Shown: in pieces, positions 51,970 through 51,973 of the stretch
Layout: each line of letters opens with the position of its first letter
Position numbering within the stretch: the first letter of the stretch is position 1
Assembly (NCBI GenBank): GCA_002803225.1
Contig: NXFV01000049.1
Location: 1-51,973 of the forward strand
Origin: Gamarada debralockiae
Taxonomy: Eukaryota > Ascomycota > Leotiomycetes > Helotiales > Hyphodiscaceae
Direction of reading: 5' to 3'
Length of the DNA stretch: 51,973 nt
Translations under genes and position numbers: made by a program
The notes under the pieces: model-generated
Told to the model about the DNA's origin: nothing
Database searches by the model: none
The model's input: only the letters and a program-made list of their open reading frames with translations

Positions 51970-51973
51970 TTTT

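Noticed and set aside
1..51973. tRNA, rRNA and CRISPR array search by eye
   Set aside because: No B-box-like GGTTCGAATCC with matching A box and acceptor stem, no rRNA-like conserved stretch, and no regularly spaced direct repeats were found. A scan such as tRNAscan-SE would settle it.

Overview
The window is filamentous-fungal nuclear DNA. Short spliceosomal introns (about 50-120 nt) with GTAAGT-like donors, CTAAC/CTGAC-like branch sites and AG acceptors interrupt recognisable ascomycete genes. The gene families (HET, SYLF, EthD, Spd1/Dif1-like RNR inhibitor, SIP1/Gemin2, DUF7924, His-Cys box domain proteins) suggest a Pezizomycotina genome. I favour a helotialean/leotiomycete host, but that is inference from family resemblance, not a species call. 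The window ends in a 54-base T run, which looks like a contig end.

Layout. About 1-7.1 kb is a graveyard: a broken unknown gene (-), a broken coiled-coil gene (+) and a heavily frameshifted Mug190-type SMP/C2 membrane-contact protein (-). A clean CECR5-type HAD hydrolase lies at 8.8-10.1 kb. The stretch 11.2-16.3 kb holds a DUF7924 pseudogene riddled with C-to-T-compatible stops (RIP-like), a 5'-LTR-plus-gag retroelement fragment, and a HET-domain gene broken by two in-frame stops and one base lost in an 18-bp tandem repeat. From 17.2 to 24.1 kb are mostly intact genes: an IFI6/ISG12-like protein, a GlcG/HbpS-like protein, an Spd1-like RNR inhibitor with a PIP box, and a GPI-anchored Ser/Thr-rich wall protein.

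From 25.0 to 26.9 kb are remnants of an NRPS-like adenylate-forming reductase joined head-to-tail to a gluconokinase-like P-loop sequence, next to small inverted-repeat elements including a 73-bp TA-flanked MITE. From 28.2 to 35.1 kb are a SYLF/Ysc84 gene, a slightly damaged Nor-1-like SDR, a small EthD gene and an Hsp31/DJ-1 gene. From 36 kb on come a broken unknown gene, SIP1/Gemin2, a decayed repeat-rich gene, a multi-pass membrane protein, an F-box/LRR protein, a CCHC-knuckle/J-like protein with frame breaks, an I-PpoI-like His-Cys box protein, and a final broken gene at 50.5-51.6 kb.

No operon logic applies, since genes sit singly on both strands. The main biological message is a housekeeping backbone (HAD, RNR inhibitor, Gemin2, DJ-1, F-box) interleaved with accessory genes at many stages of decay: incompatibility, secondary metabolism, DUF7924 and retroelement. 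Some carry a single lesion and others dozens. I found no tRNA, rRNA or CRISPR. All exon boundaries are manual reads of splice signals and frame; family names come from remembered motif resemblance, not searches.
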